From Opisthocomus hoazin (taxonomy: Eukaryota; Chordata; Aves; Opisthocomiformes; Opisthocomidae): 64,000 nt of DNA. Of this stretch, positions 27,300 through 37,571 are shown in pieces (the stretch's first letter is position 1; every line of letters begins with the position of its first letter). The DNA lies in NCBI RefSeq assembly GCF_030867145.1, contig NC_134454.1, forward strand, positions 51,642,830 to 51,706,829, read 5' to 3'. Made by a program: the position numbers and the translations under genes. A model generated the notes under the pieces. It had not been told where the DNA came from, did not search any database, and saw only the letters and a list, made by a program, of their open reading frames with translations.

Positions 27300-29482
27300 G
27301 ATTGATAACACTTGTTTTGAGCCTTTCTTACATCCAGGAAATCTTTAACACTTACAGATGCAAAGCTTTTCTTGCTGACCATCTGCTTATGTTGCTCAAA
27401 GTTTCATCAAGGGAGCCCACTTCTGCTGTATACACTGTGATATAGATAAAAGCCTCTTTCCACAAAGTCTTATTAGTGGGTGGTCACTGAATTCATTAGT
27501 GTGGTACTCCAGGCTGTCACAGAGCCATTTTGAACAAATGGGGGAAGAAGAAAATTTCTTACCATAACAAGCGATGAATTAGTCCAAGAAGAGAACCTTC
27601 TTGACAGGATGAGCATGTACATTAAAGCTATCACAGCTGTCATTCACCTGAGCATATGATTCCTGAGAAGTTCCTTTGATGCTAGTGTGCATTTGTTGAA
27701 TAAGACTGGAAAAAAGAATTTAGCTTTTTAGACCCCCAAAGATAATAGTGTGATAGCAAGAGTTTCCCTTCTTCTGTAACATCACTGTTAGCACACTCAC
27801 TCTGTAATAAAACTCTAAGCTGTTCAGAGGTTTGTAATATGGTATCAGTAGATGAGCTGAATCAGCATGGAAAACACTATCATTATAACAGACAGCTCTC
27901 CAATCTAGTATAGCTTTTTTCGCATCAACACTGATATTTATTCCAATGCAGTCTCCATATCTCTGTGTGGGAAATCACTTTCATTCTGTCCACAGAGAAT
28001 GTGCTACATCTCACTGTTTGCCATTGTCCACCACCAAATCCTGTCCATGAGTATCCTGGAATCTGTGGATGTTCAGAAACCAAAGACTGATATCAGAGTA
28101 TGTTCACCTCTCTAGCAAGGTTGTTTTTCTTGCCATTGTTCCAAGGGCAAAAGCTGTTTTCTCATCCATGAACTCAGAAACACGTTACTCCCTGCAATCT
28201 GTAGCTGATGGCAGATTTCTGAAATGACTGTGATACACTCCATAAGAGATATGTTAGTTTCATTCCTCATAACAACAACTGGACGAAAAAAATTTTGCCT
28301 GCAGTAGACCTACTGTATATTTTATGATCCTTTGATTTACATTAAGACAAGTCAATTATATTAATAAATGTCAGTGGTGTTTTTGTGTGCTCTTTTCCTT
28401 CCCAGTGTTCAAGTATGATGCACTCGAAACTTCAACCTGTGTGCTTGGCAGGAATCTACCCGGAATCTATCGCTGAGTGCATAGATCTACTGAAGCAGTC
28501 TAGATAAGCGACTACACACCAGTAAAAGCAGGATAACCGGTGCTTTCAAACCACAGAGCAAGTAGTGGGAGTTCAACACATGTGCCTTCAAAAATTCTGT
28601 GGGTACCAGATCAGCACCAAAAGCTCATTAACATTCACATCATTCCCAACCTCGTTATCTCACCCAGATGTTTCTGTGACTGTCCCTTTAAAGAATTCCT
28701 GTCTAAATTTTATTTACATTTGTTCAGCAATATTGATGCTTAATGAATAAATGCAGTATGCTCTCAGTACTGGAGACTAATTACATCTATGTATGAGCCT
28801 GAGAACCTGATTGAAAAATCTGCAGTAACTAAACTGGGTTTAAATAAACACTTTAGTGTAGTGATTTAATTACACTTTAGTTTGTAATGCAATTTTTGGC
28901 TGTTTAAACTATGATTTAGTCTGAGCTAATTACAAATGATTTTCTACTTGGTAATTAATAATAACAAAATTGTAATTAGACAGCTGCTCTGGATCAGGGT
29001 GGCAGTTTGTGTTAGCTGACTCATGATAGACTGGCAGATAGACAAGAGCTGCATTTGGGGACTGGGACATAGTGCAGCTTTCTGTGATGCTTTTTCAGTC
29101 AGAGGAGCTGTTATGATTGGGAATACTCCAAAATTCTCCATGTTTTTGAGGACTAAAGTTTGATGTTTGCAGTGGGAACTTCCTGTTCTTCTGCCACTGT
29201 AAACTGCATCACTCTACCTATGGCTAGGAGACATGACGCAGGTTCCTTTCCGTTACTCAACAGAAAAAAAACACAACTGCAGTTTTTTCTGTGTGTTATG
29301 TGACTGCATCACTGCAAAGTACCCTAACTCTCAGCAAGAAGACCAGTAACATCGGTAACTTGTTATCTATCACCCACCTGAAAGCTACACACACTACAAT
29401 AAAGCAAATGTAAGGTAGGGATGATACTTCCATGTTTCAGCATCTCAGTAAATGTTCCATGCTCCAGAAGTGTTTGGTAACA
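27300..29482. other. No gene recognised; possible very old retrocopy
   Basis: Between about 27540 and 28260 the minus strand has stretches of protein-like composition separated by stops, but I cannot match them to any family. No LTR or CR1 tail here. Confidence 0.25.
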
Positions 29483-29600
29483 GTCCTGTGCAGCCTGCTG
29501 TAGGTGACCCTGCTTCGGCAGGAGGGTTGGACTAGATGACCCACAGAGATCCCTTCCAACCCCTACCATTCTGTGATTCTGTGATTCTGTGATTCTGCGA
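29483..29600 (+). mobile_element. CR1 LINE 3' tail with terminal repeat
   Basis: CCTGTGCAGCCTGCTGTAGG, ACCCTGCTTCGGCAGG, GACTAGATGACCCACAGAG and TTCCAACCCC, then about three ATTCTGTG units ending at ATTCTGCG. It is the sense-strand end of the same CR1 subfamily as the full-length copy at 41419-45902. Confidence 0.92.
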
Positions 29601-29601
29601 T

Positions 29602-31678
29602 CCTTCCTTACTCCAGATACTGCAGACCAGTGAATGGGATCAATCATGTAACACTCCAGATTACCCTGCTGTACTTTTGCTGGTTTGCAAGCTTCTTCCG
29701 CATTGCTTCTGTGCAGCACACCTTATATGACAAACGGTGACTCTTCAGATTTACTGTCATATAACCATCTCAAATGTGCTGTAATCACCAGGGATTGATT
29801 CCTGCAGCCTAAAGAGATGCCTGAAAAAGATGAAGCACACACTGCTACCTCTCATCTCCGTTTGGAGTGCCACTGTTCTCAATTTCTGTCATTAACTCTA
29901 TTGCTCGGTTTGTGTTACAGAGGTCCTGCATTTTGAAAATGCAGTAACTTTTCCCCAATCTTGATCTAAAAAACTTAAGAGGTTTTTACAGGATGCATTT
30001 TGTATCCTCTTATTCAAAGTAGTCTGTAAAGTGTAAATTTGCCTGAAGTTAGAGAACAATATAAAAACAATCACTCAGCGGGGTCTCTTTAGAAAGTTAT
30101 TTCTACTAACAGCTGAGTTGAGCTTTCTTTAAAAAATCGTTCGAACAGACCAGCCATCGTGTTTATGCCACCTAATGAAAGATAGTAATTGAACACAGAA
30201 TGATACACTGAAAAACACACTTCATATGCCTTAGGATCAGAATCTGCTATAAGCTATGAAGCTGTCAGCACGTAGACAACGTATAGCTGAAGTGAGACTT
30301 TGACAGCATTGTCTCTACTTATGTTTAAATACACACAGAGTTGTGCCGCTGGAGCATCTTAAATACATACCGCTATCACCTCATTACTTACAGTAACCTC
30401 ATGTCCAAATATATGTGAGTTACTAGAAAATTAGGTGCATCTCTAATTGAAAAGTCCACTTAAAGATTAACAAATCACCAGGAACACTTGCACTAAAATG
30501 TAACTATAAATCAGTCATATAAATAGGAACCTTAATACCACTTCCAGTCTATAATTATGTAGGTAGTTTGAACAACATCCTATAGCTGATATTTTACTTA
30601 CAATACTTATTTTGAAGCATGTTGCCTTCCAACAGACCATAATCATCAATTTCTCAATGTCCGTTATGAACCATTTACATGGGAAGAAGTGAGTGATTTT
30701 GTCAAAGTCTACACATTGTCGTAACTTAAGGCAGGATCATAAATTTGCAAAACAGAATAAAATTACAAGCCTTTGGACAGACACAAAAATGTGGGAAACA
30801 GTGCCCACTTGAACCTGTCCCTCTTTTCATGTCTACAGAGAGCAAGATAAATAAATCTGATAGATAAGTTCAATTAAAAAACATCTGTGTATTACTTTTC
30901 TGTCTATTTTTGAACACCCCTCTGCTAAAATTGCTCTTGGTCTTGTTCTGATAGGATTTTGTGAAATACTTTGTAGGCTCATATTTCAATCCTTTAGGTT
31001 ACTGATACACTTCCTTATGCAAATTCAAACTAAGTTTTCTACATTTAAGTAACAGCTTTTTCTCTATTGTCATCTCTTTCTTAAAAAGGGAAGCTTTTTT
31101 TTTTTTCTGGCTTCCTAAATTGTTGTTAGCAGCAAAAGTAAGTATGTCTTTAAAAAAATCAATAGTGCAGTTATATGCACTTGGTAAGTGGATTAAAAAA
31201 GAGCACTATTTTTAAATGAAATACTATTTTTCATGGGACATTTACTCCCAACTACTGCATCTAAGCTAGCTGGCATTAATCCATAAGCTATTATTGAATG
31301 GATCTTCATCCAGTCCTCTAAGCAAATGTAACACACTCCCTCGAGATTTTCAGAGAGCCATATATTTCACACCTGTGCACCTTAACAGCAATAGTTTACC
31401 CCTAATTCTGATGGACTTGGTTGATTACAACATTAAAGTTTCAATTCTCATACCTTTTATATAATGGAATAGAACACCATGAGCAAGTATTTAGAAGATA
31501 CAAAATTATGGATATTAAAGTTTTCTGAAAGTTATTTTAAACTTTTCTCTGTGGTATCTTAATGTATAAGATGAGCATAAACTTTCATTAGAGAAAAGCC
31601 AGAGTGTGATGAGGGGTAAGTTAAATCATACAGCTCCTTTGAATTTGCTCTTATTTTTAATGTTTTTCCAAACTTAGC
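29602..31678. other. AT-rich sequence, nothing recognised
   Basis: Two kilobases of AT-rich DNA with no recognisable exon or repeat, apart from a T run near 31095. Confidence 0.4.
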
Positions 31679-31845
31679 ATCATAGAATCATACAATCACA
31701 GAATCATAGAATACCAGGTTGGAAGGGACCTCAAGGATCACCTTGTCCAACCTGTCTTGGCGAAATCATAGTCTAGACCAGATGGCCCAGCGTACCCCAT
31801 CGAGCTGAATCCTAAAAGTGTCCCATGTTGGGGAATCACAAGAAG
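31679..31845 (-). mobile_element. CR1 LINE 3' tail fragment
   Basis: CATAGAATCATACAATCACAG, then CCAGGTTGGAAGGGACCTCA, a GTCCAACCTGTCTTGG block and a TGTCCCATGTTGGGGAATC end. This is a CR1 tail in minus orientation, of a different subfamily from the copies at 41.4 and 35.8 kb. Confidence 0.88.
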
Positions 31846-32853
31846 AAATGAAGTCTTAGAGCTCCTCAGAAGAAAAAAGGTCAATCACAGCACAGGATTA
31901 CTAAAGCTAAATTACCTACATTAAGATGTAAAGCTTTAGAGCTTGTTGACGGATTGAGTCAAATTCTTCACTAGATTTTTTGTTTTGTTGTGGGGGCTAG
32001 GCATTCTTTTTGTCAGCTGAGTTCAGAATATCCTGGAAATAACCTTGAAGTCTTTATTTGTTTGCATAACTTCTGATCTAAGAGTTAAATTCAGCTTCAG
32101 TACTTCCTGCCTCAGCACTTTGCTCTATTGCTTTTGTGGTTTAGTGAGTTGCATAGTGTTACATATGTAAAATTACTTATGTTAGAGGTGATATAGGTGA
32201 CAAAAGGGAGACTAGAAAGAGAAAAATGTAGACATTGTGCAACAAGTTGGGGGACCTGATTACATGCGACAAGAAAAATGCTGAAGTACTGAATGCCGGC
32301 TTTGCCTCAGTCTTTACTAGCAGGACCAGTCTCCAGCAATTCCAGGTCCCGGAGACCAGGAGGGAAGGCTGGAGAAAGGAAGGTGCTCCCTTCATGGAAA
32401 AGGATCTGGTCAGGGAATACTTCAGCAAACTGGACATACATAAATCCATAGGCCCTAATGGGACACACCCACAGGGACTGAGGGAACTGACTGATGTCAT
32501 TGTGAGGTCACCCTCAATAATCTTTGATCAATCATGGCAACTTGGAGAAAAGCTCAAGAACTAGAGGAAAAAAATGTCACTCCTGTGTTCAAGACGGTCA
32601 AGTGGGAGGATCCAGGGAACTACAGGCAGGTCAGCCTCCTCTCTATCCCTGAGAGGGTGATGGAACATCTGATACTCGAAACCATTTCCAGGCACATTAA
32701 GGAGAAGAAGATCATCAAGTGTAGTCAGCATGGCTTCACCTAAGAGAAGCCGTGCTTGACCAACTTGAGAAACGTCTACAATGAAATGACTACCCTGGTA
32801 GATGAGTGGAGATCAGTGAATATTGTGTACCTGGCCTTCAGTAAGGCTTTTGA

Positions 32854-32858
32854 CACTG
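32854..32858. repeat. Target-site duplication CACTG (left)
   Basis: CACTG here and again at 33276-33280, directly flanking the TG...CA ends of the solo LTR. Perfect 5-bp duplication. Confidence 0.9.
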
Positions 32859-33275
32859 TGTTCTGGTTTGGGCTGCTGCCAGCAACAAAAGCGCCACGCG
32901 GCCGCCCCTCCCCCCGCCAGGGTGCGGAGGAGAATGGAAATAAACAGGCAGAAACTGGTGGGTCGGGATAAGGGCAGTTTAACAGAACAGCAAACAAAGG
33001 GAACAGGAACCATAACGATATAGATAAGGGGAATACACAGAACAAACCACACAACCCCACAGAGCCGTTCTCCCGGACAGGACCAGTGCCGCACACTCCC
33101 GAGCCACGAGAGAGTTTCCCGCCATGTCGCCCCCCCCACCGGAACCCAGCATGACGGCACATGGTATGGAATACCGGGCTCTGTTTGGCCAGGTTGGGGT
33201 TGGGCCAGCCCACCCGGCTATGCCCCTTCCTGGATTCTGGTGAAAATTAACCCTGTCCTGGCCGAACCCAGGACA
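32859..33275 (-). mobile_element. Solo LTR (417 bp), same family as the provirus
   Basis: On the plus strand it starts TGTTCTGGTTTGGGCTGC and ends CGAACCCAGGACA, the reverse complement of the 36329-36744 and 47037-47452 LTR plan. Shared blocks are the GC-rich GCCACGCGGCCGCCCC near its left end, the CAGTTTAACAGAACAG polyadenylation-side block, the ATGGTATGGAATACCGGGC block and TGAAAATTAACCCTGTCC. It is flanked by a perfect CACTG duplication and interrupts CR1 ORF2 exactly between two codon regions. The CRE-like palindrome found in the proviral LTRs is here mutated to TGACGGCA (33152-33159). No viral interior remains, consistent with LTR-LTR recombination. Confidence 0.95.
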
Positions 33276-34554
33276 CACTGTCTCCTATAAGATCCTCATA
33301 GACAAGCTGTTGATGTGTGGGCTGGATAAGCAGATAGTGAAGTACGTTGAAAGCTGGCTGAATGGCCATCCCTGGAGGGTAGTGATCAGTGTGATGAAGT
33401 CTAGTCGGAGGGTGGCATCTAGCAGTGTACACCAGGGGTTATTACTGAGTCCAGTCCCGTTTAACATAGTCATTAGTGGTCTGGACAATGGTGCTGCATG
33501 TACCCTGAGCAAAATTGCAGATGACACAAAATTAAAAGTGTTTATTACACCAGAGAGTTGTTCTGCCATCCAGAGGGACCTCCATGGGCTGGTGAAATGG
33601 GCTGACAGAAACCACATGCAGTTCATCAACATGTGCAAAATCCTGCATATGTCGGGGGGGACAACACCATGTATTGGTATATGCTGAGGGCCACCCAATT
33701 GCAAAGCAGCTTGGCGGAAAAAGACATGGGGGTTCTGATGGACACCAAGTTGACTATGACCCAGAACTTGCCCTTGTGACAAAGAAGGCTAATGGTGTTC
33801 TGCATTAGGAGGTATTCCCTGCAGGTTGAGGGAGGTGATCATTTCCTTCTCTTTAGCACTGGTAAGGCCACTGATGGCATAATGTGCCTGATTCTGTACT
33901 GTGTCCAACTGCAGCCAGAGGGATGAGGTCAGAGAAAGGGTCCAGAGCAGATCCTCACAGCAGCACAGCAGCCCACACTGCTTGGCCACCAACAATGCCC
34001 TCTTCACTGACAGAGGGGGGCCTGTGGGCTACCACCCCTTAAATACTGTGTCCACTCCTGGGCTCCCCAGTACAACTGAGATATGGAAAGACTAGACACC
34101 GTCCAGTCATGGGCCACTACAACTGTGAAAGAACAGAACCATCTCTCCTCTGAGGAAAGGTAGAGAGAGTTGGGACTGTTCAGCCTGGAGAAGAGAAGGC
34201 TCAGGGGGACCTTACTAGTGTAGATAAATACCTAAAGGGGTGTTGCAAAGTGGGCAGAGCCAGGCTCTTTCCAGTGGTGTCCAGTGGCAGAATAAGAGGC
34301 AGTGGGCATAAACTGAAACACAGGAGGTTCCCTCTGAACATCAGGAAACACTTCTTCACTGTACCACATACCCACATAAATGGGACCAAGTACCCACATA
34401 AGTTGCCCAGGGAGGCTGTGGAGCCTCAATCCTTGGAGATATTCAAAAACCATCTGGACATGGTCCTGGGAAATAAGCTTTGGGTGGCCCAGGGTTTTGG
34501 GTAGGACTTCCTCCAGAGGTCTCTTCCAACTTCAACCGTTCTGTGATTCTGTGA

Positions 34555-35782
34555 GTTCATATCTCTGATCTTTTTTACAATATCCTTTGACTTGCTCTTA
34601 TTGTTCTGTTTTTATAGTAGAGCCTTGATTCTCATGCAGCACCATTAACTGGGAATCTTCATACTTTTTACCTAATATGAAGGAATATCAAATCCTTTCA
34701 GGAGAATATAACAGGATATGAAAGCCTCACATAGTTGAGCAACTCATTAATTTCCTGGATCTTTATGAGGAAAACACAAATAAGCAAATAGAAACACTCT
34801 AGTGTCTTTAGGAAGAGACCCTTTTCTTGTACATCTTTTGTATGTTTTATGATAAATTGACAGATCAATCCATAAAGATTTCCCCACATTAAAGATGAAA
34901 GGCTCATCTCCTGTTCAGGAATGAAATTTCAGTTTAGTTCAACCCACACATGTGTGTGTGAGTGTGCATGTGTATGTTTCTCTGTGCGTCAGGGCATCTG
35001 CATGAATTTAGATGCTGCTTCCCCCCTTCTAAGAATAATAAAAAAAATAGGCCTAATTTTTTTCTGGTATATATTGTTGTAAATCATTTGTACTACTGTA
35101 GTCAGTGGAGTTACACATGCCTAACACTAGTGATAAGGGACTCAACGTATAAGGTTTTGTTATGACCTTGTCTAGATTGCTTCCCTTTGAGGTTACTGAC
35201 TGACTTGTGATCTTTTTTCCCTTCTGAAGAGACACAAATTCTTTCATAATAAAATCTTTTGGAACTATTTGGCTCATCACTTTATTCAATCCAACATTCA
35301 AATGCCACAGACAACACTTTGACTTTAGTCAAAGGTGTTGCAAGTCAAAATAATAGAAGAGTGAATGAGCGAAAAGTGTGAAGAGAGAGGTATTTTTCTT
35401 CATCTTACTAGACAGTATCAAAATGCTTTTTAATAAATTCTAAACAAGCTTCAGATTCTTGTAAGGATCTGAATACTAATCTGATTAGAGAAAAAGTTTT
35501 TGTCTGAACATGAATGTAGTTTCTGTTTCACTTCAGACCAAGACTTTCAGAAGTTAAATATAGTCAAAAGACAACAAGAAACAGCTGTTTAAGTGCCTAG
35601 TGTTTTAATACTTAGAGCAAAGCCCCTAAGCTCCTTATGTACTAATACCGCAACTGCCTTTAAAAAGTCAACATTTGCCAAAACACAAAAAGTTCTGAGT
35701 GAGACACTACAGTAGTTCCCTGTACTGGCTAGAGAAATTAATTTTGACATGGCTGGGGCATTGTGTGGAACATTTTAAGAAA
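34555..35782. other. AT-rich sequence, nothing recognised
   Basis: Unique-looking DNA with a TG-rich run near 34949-34975. No gene or repeat tail identified. Confidence 0.4.
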
Positions 35783-36003
35783 TATCACAGAATCACAGAA
35801 TAACAGAATGGTCAGGGTTAGAAGGGACCTCTGTGGGTCATCTAGTCCAACCCTCCTGCCGAAGCAGGGTCACCTACAGCAGGCTGTAGAGGCCTTTGTC
35901 CAGGTGGGTCTTGAATATCTCCAGAGAAGGAGACTCCACAACCTCCCTGGGCACCCTGTTCCAGTGCTCCGTCAATCTGTTGAAGGAAAAGTATTTCATA
36001 CAT
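35783..36003 (-). mobile_element. CR1 LINE 3' tail fragment
   Basis: Terminal units CACAGAAT and AACAGAAT, then GGTCAGGGTTAGAAGGGACC, GTGGGTCATCTAGTCC, GAAGCAGGGTCACCTAC and ACCTCCCTGGGCACCCTG. A CR1 tail in minus orientation, close to the 41419 copy in sequence. Confidence 0.92.
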
Positions 36004-36005
36004 CT

Positions 36006-36323
36006 CTGTTTAAGGCTATTTATTTATGAGATGAAAATCAGAAGATACAGCCATTTTTTACAAGGATTTTTGCAAGTAAACTATCCAATCACTTAAAAAA
36101 CAACACTAATTTATCAGATACTCCATACTAGTTTTTGACTTCGTCATGTATTCTTGATTAAATGGAAGAATACATCTATTGTTTTCGTTATATACTCATT
36201 GATTATTTTTACTTGTTTGCATTCCTAAATTTACAATGAAAACTTCATCTGAGTGGTATTAAAAGTCATAATCTTGCAACACATTAGCCTTTTTCCTTAT
36301 GCCTCCCACTGAAATCAACAATA
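36006..36323. other. AT-rich flank left of the provirus
   Basis: No gene or repeat recognised. This is the pre-insertion host sequence adjoining the provirus. Confidence 0.5.
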
Positions 36324-36328
36324 CCAAC
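36324..36328. repeat. Target-site duplication CCAAC (left)
   Basis: CCAAC here and at 47453-47457, flanking the two proviral LTRs. A perfect 5-bp duplication, the length usual for ERVL elements. Confidence 0.93.
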
Positions 36329-36744
36329 TGTCCTGTGTTTGGCCAGGACAGGGTTAATTTTCACCGGACTCCAGGAAGGGGCACAGCCGGGGGGTGGGGG
36401 CTGACCCCACCTGGCCAAACAGAGCCCGGTATTCCATACCATGTGACGTCACGCTGGGTTCCGGTGGGGGGGGCGGTGCGGCAGGAACGCTCTCGCAGCT
36501 TGTGGTGGCGCGGCGCCAGTGCTGTTCGGGAGAGCGGCTGTCTGGGTCGTAAGGTTCGTTGTTGTGTTTTCTCCTTATCTGTATCGTTGTTGTTCCTGTT
36601 TCCCTCTGTTTGCTGTTCTGTTAAACTGCCCTTATCCAGACCCACCAGTTTCTACCTGTTTCTTTCCATTCTCCTCCGCACACCGGCGGGGGGAGGGGCG
36701 GCCGCGTGGCGCTTTTGTTGTGGGTGGCAGCCAAAACCAAAACA
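36329..36744 (+). repeat. Proviral 5' LTR
   Basis: TGTCCTGTGTTTGG to AACCAAAACA, 416 bp, TG...CA ends. It contains GACAGGGTTAATTTTC near the start, a TATTCCATACC block followed by TGACGTCA at 36444-36451, a GC-rich middle, CTGTTAAACTGCCC near 36620 as the likely polyadenylation-signal region (GTTAAA in place of ATTAAA), and a GC-rich end with GCGGCCGCGTGGCG. No TATA box is obvious, so initiation may be TATA-less. It pairs with 47037-47452 at the same length. Confidence 0.95.
36444..36451. promoter_or_regulatory. CRE/ATF-like palindrome in 5' LTR
   Basis: TGACGTCA, identical in the 3' LTR (47152-47159) and in the solo LTR at 2474-2481, mutated in the solo LTR at 33152-33159. A likely enhancer or core promoter element of this LTR superfamily, inferred from the motif. 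Confidence 0.5.
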
Positions 36745-36750
36745 TTAATT

Positions 36751-36768
36751 TGGTGCCCAACGTGGGGC
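36751..36768 (+). other. Primer-binding site, tRNA-Lys(CUU)-like
   Basis: TGGTGCCCAACGTGGGGC begins six bases after the 5' LTR. From memory, the site complementary to the 3' end of tRNA-Lys(CUU) (tRNA-Lys1,2) is TGGCGCCCAACGTGGGGC, so 17 of 18 positions match and the one difference allows a G-U pair with the tRNA. This primer type is usual in betaretrovirus-like elements. ERVL elements were named for tRNA-Leu. Confidence 0.75.
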
Positions 36769-36875
36769 AGGGATAACGGCAGGGCTGAGCAGCGGGTGTT
36801 AAAACTGCTTTCTTAGATTTTGTTAAATTTTGTTATAGGCATTTTTCTGTGTTAGTTAAATAGTCGCCGGTAAAA

Positions 36876-37571
36876 ATGTTGCTGACTTTGTTCAGATGGC
36901 TGTGGTTTTTGAACCTTTATTTGCAGTATGTGTTTATTGCCATGCTGTTCATCATCACTGGAAAAAGGATTAAGATGATGATTTTGCTGTACTGTACGAT
37001 ATCGACTTATGATATGATAACATCATTGTGCATGAAATTAGGCTTGTATTTTCATGCGGCACTGCGGTCATTTCCGTACCTCGGACCCTATGTCTTAGAA
37101 TTTGTTAATAATCAAACCCAGTGTGTGGGGAAAACCGAAGGGGATACCTTCCCCAACTCTTTCGCCACCCCTCTCCTCCTCAGGCTGGTCCAAACTGCTT
37201 TTGAGAATTTCGAGTACCCGTGGGATGCTCAGGGCAGCACTCTCCTTTTGTTATGTCTCCTGAACGGGTTCTGGGTTTTGTTTAGGGTTAAGCAAGTCGT
37301 TAAGAACATCGTGCAGAGACCTGCCCCGGGGCTGGATAGCTGTGAGTGGCTGGGTGTGTGGGACAGCATGGGCAGATGTCTAGAGCAGTGGGCACCTGCG
37401 GTGTGTTTTAAACTCACCCCTGAACAAATACAGAATCCGGACAATCTGGTAAAATATCTGCAAAAAGTATGCTGCCACCCTGGGAACTCCAGAGAGACAC
37501 AGATCACCACAAATGTGCTGGGGTCTGGCCCATGCCTACCGGGCCATGTTCAACACTGTTCAGTGCCTTAA
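36876..37571 (+). CDS. Proviral leader ORF with membrane segments (probable gag amino end)
   Basis: A 231-codon frame with an ATG and an A at -3, starting 108 bases after the primer-binding site. Residues about 4-28 form a strong hydrophobic segment rich in L, F, I and W. A second lies at about 121-136 (TLLLLCLLNGFWVLF), and a weaker one at about 35-50. The carboxy part is soluble and contains LTPEQIQNPDNLVKYLQKV, which looks like a gag-type helical region. It is in a different frame from the gag ORF that overlaps it at its end (37513-37571). Both frames are open together from 37453 to 37571. The simplest reading is one ancestral gag split by an indel near 37515. The alternative is a separate accessory protein. 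A hydrophobic amino end is odd for a retroviral matrix domain. I do not recognise the family with certainty. Confidence 0.5.
   Translation: MLLTLFRWLWFLNLYLQYVFIAMLFIITGKRIKMMILLYCTISTYDMITSLCMKLGLYFHAALRSFPYLGPYVLEFVNNQTQCVGKTEGDTFPNSFATPLLLRLVQTAFENFEYPWDAQGSTLLLLCLLNGFWVLFRVKQVVKNIVQRPAPGLDSCEWLGVWDSMGRCLEQWAPAVCFKLTPEQIQNPDNLVKYLQKVCCHPGNSRETQITTNVLGSGPCLPGHVQHCSVP

Larger units (their letters stand above)
32190..34554 (+). pseudogene. CR1 LINE, 5'-truncated, ORF2 pseudogene, split by an LTR
   Basis: The plus strand carries the RT half of CR1 ORF2 to the 3' end. In order: EVLNAGFASVF near 32285, SIGPNGTHPQGLREL near 32440, DPGNYRQVSLL near 32610, QHGFT followed by a stop at 32740, YLAFSKAFD near 32830 where a solo LTR intrudes (32859-33275), then continuation from 33276. 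The catalytic box near 33515 reads IADDTKL in place of FADDTKL. The late RT/3' region follows, and the element ends in TTCTGTGATTCTGTGA at 34554. Stops and frameshifts show it is inactive. It is older than the full-length CR1 in the provirus, and older than the LTR it contains. Confidence 0.92.
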
